Positions 5,478 through 5,557 of a stretch of DNA of 5,557 nucleotides are shown in pieces. A program made the position numbers and the translations under genes. Source of the stretch: Verrucomicrobiales bacterium (lineage in GTDB: Bacteria; Verrucomicrobiota; Verrucomicrobiia; Methylacidiphilales; JAAUTS01); NCBI GenBank assembly GCA_031279715.1, contig JAITHY010000116.1, forward strand, positions 1 to 5,557, written 5' to 3'. Positions within the stretch are counted from its first letter, which is position 1; each line of letters starts with the position of its first letter. The notes under the pieces were generated by a model. That model did not search any database and was not told where the DNA came from. It saw only the letters and a program-made list of their open reading frames with translations.

Positions 5478-5493
5478 GTTGAAAGAAAAAATT

Positions 5494-5557
5494 ATGCACA
5501 TGTCTGATGCGTTAATCTCGCCGGTGGTGGGCGGGACAATGTGGGCGCTGATGGTGA
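5494..5557 (+). CDS. cbiM: CbiM, membrane component of cobalt/nickel ECF transporter (3' end cut)
   Basis: Only 21 codons are visible, MHMSDALISPVVGGTMWALM plus V, but this is the characteristic N-terminus of the CbiM/NikM family. These are the substrate-specific integral membrane subunits of energy-coupling-factor ABC importers for Co2+ or Ni2+. In this family the N-terminal Met and His2 take part in metal binding (known from NikM structures), and His2 is present if translation starts at 5494. The in-frame ATG at 5500 would lose it, so 5494 is preferred. GAAAG lies about 8 bases upstream. CbiN/CbiQ/CbiO-type partners would be expected downstream, outside the window. Cobalt versus nickel cannot be decided from this fragment. 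Confidence 0.8.
   Translation, partial: MHMSDALISPVVGGTMWALMV

Larger units (their letters stand above)
5250..5493. other. Divergent nuoG/cbiM intergenic region
   Basis: This 244-base gap holds no convincing gene. From left to right it contains the palindrome at the nuoG start, an AT-rich stretch (about 5300-5335) that may hold the nuoG promoter although I see no clear boxes, a promoter-like pair toward cbiM (5340-5368), and a series of short hairpins (5383-5477). A near copy of the iterated 12-base word (5341-5352) overlaps the putative cbiM -35 box. Confidence 0.6.

Noticed and set aside
5383..5493. Cobalamin riboswitch before cbiM
   Set aside because: No B12-box (GCCACTG) and too short a leader from the putative promoter; only simple hairpins are seen.

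Overview
The window looks like a piece of a Gram-negative bacterial chromosome. The NuoG sequence style and the GC-rich, Lys-AAA/Phe-TTT coding flavour remind me of Verrucomicrobiota. This is an impression from memory, not a search, and the phylum is uncertain.

Layout. (1) Positions 1-3249, minus strand: four tightly packed genes read right to left. They are a family-2 glycosyltransferase, a family-25 glycosyltransferase (4-base overlap), an FkbM-type methyltransferase, and a family-9 (heptosyltransferase-like) glycosyltransferase that runs off the left edge. Together they look like part of a surface polysaccharide, LPS-core or glycan-decoration operon, with a plausible sigma70-type promoter at 3275-3304. 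(2) Positions 3352-3540, plus strand: a 62-residue ribbon-helix-helix protein, divergent from the glycosyltransferase operon and convergent with nuoG. (3) Positions 3579-5249, minus strand: a stand-alone nuoG (complex I subunit G) with all expected iron-sulfur ligands, including the optional N7 set, but a short C-terminal domain. (4) Positions 5250-5493: a 244-base divergent intergenic region with a palindrome abutting the nuoG start, a promoter-like TTGACA-N17-CATAGT, and a run of four small hairpins. (5) Position 5494 to the right edge, plus strand: the first 21 codons of cbiM, the membrane component of a cobalt/nickel ECF transporter.

The most striking signal is not a gene. A 12-base word, CGCTGACNGTGA (reverse complement TCACNGTCAGCG), occurs nine times exactly in 5.56 kb and thirteen more times with one mismatch. 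It appears on both strands, in five unrelated genes and between genes, and in every reading frame that does not create a stop. Under uniform base composition well under 0.01 exact copies would be expected. This is a highly iterated nucleotide-level motif comparable in character to Neisseria/Pasteurellaceae DNA-uptake sequences or cyanobacterial HIP1. I do not recognise this particular word as described.
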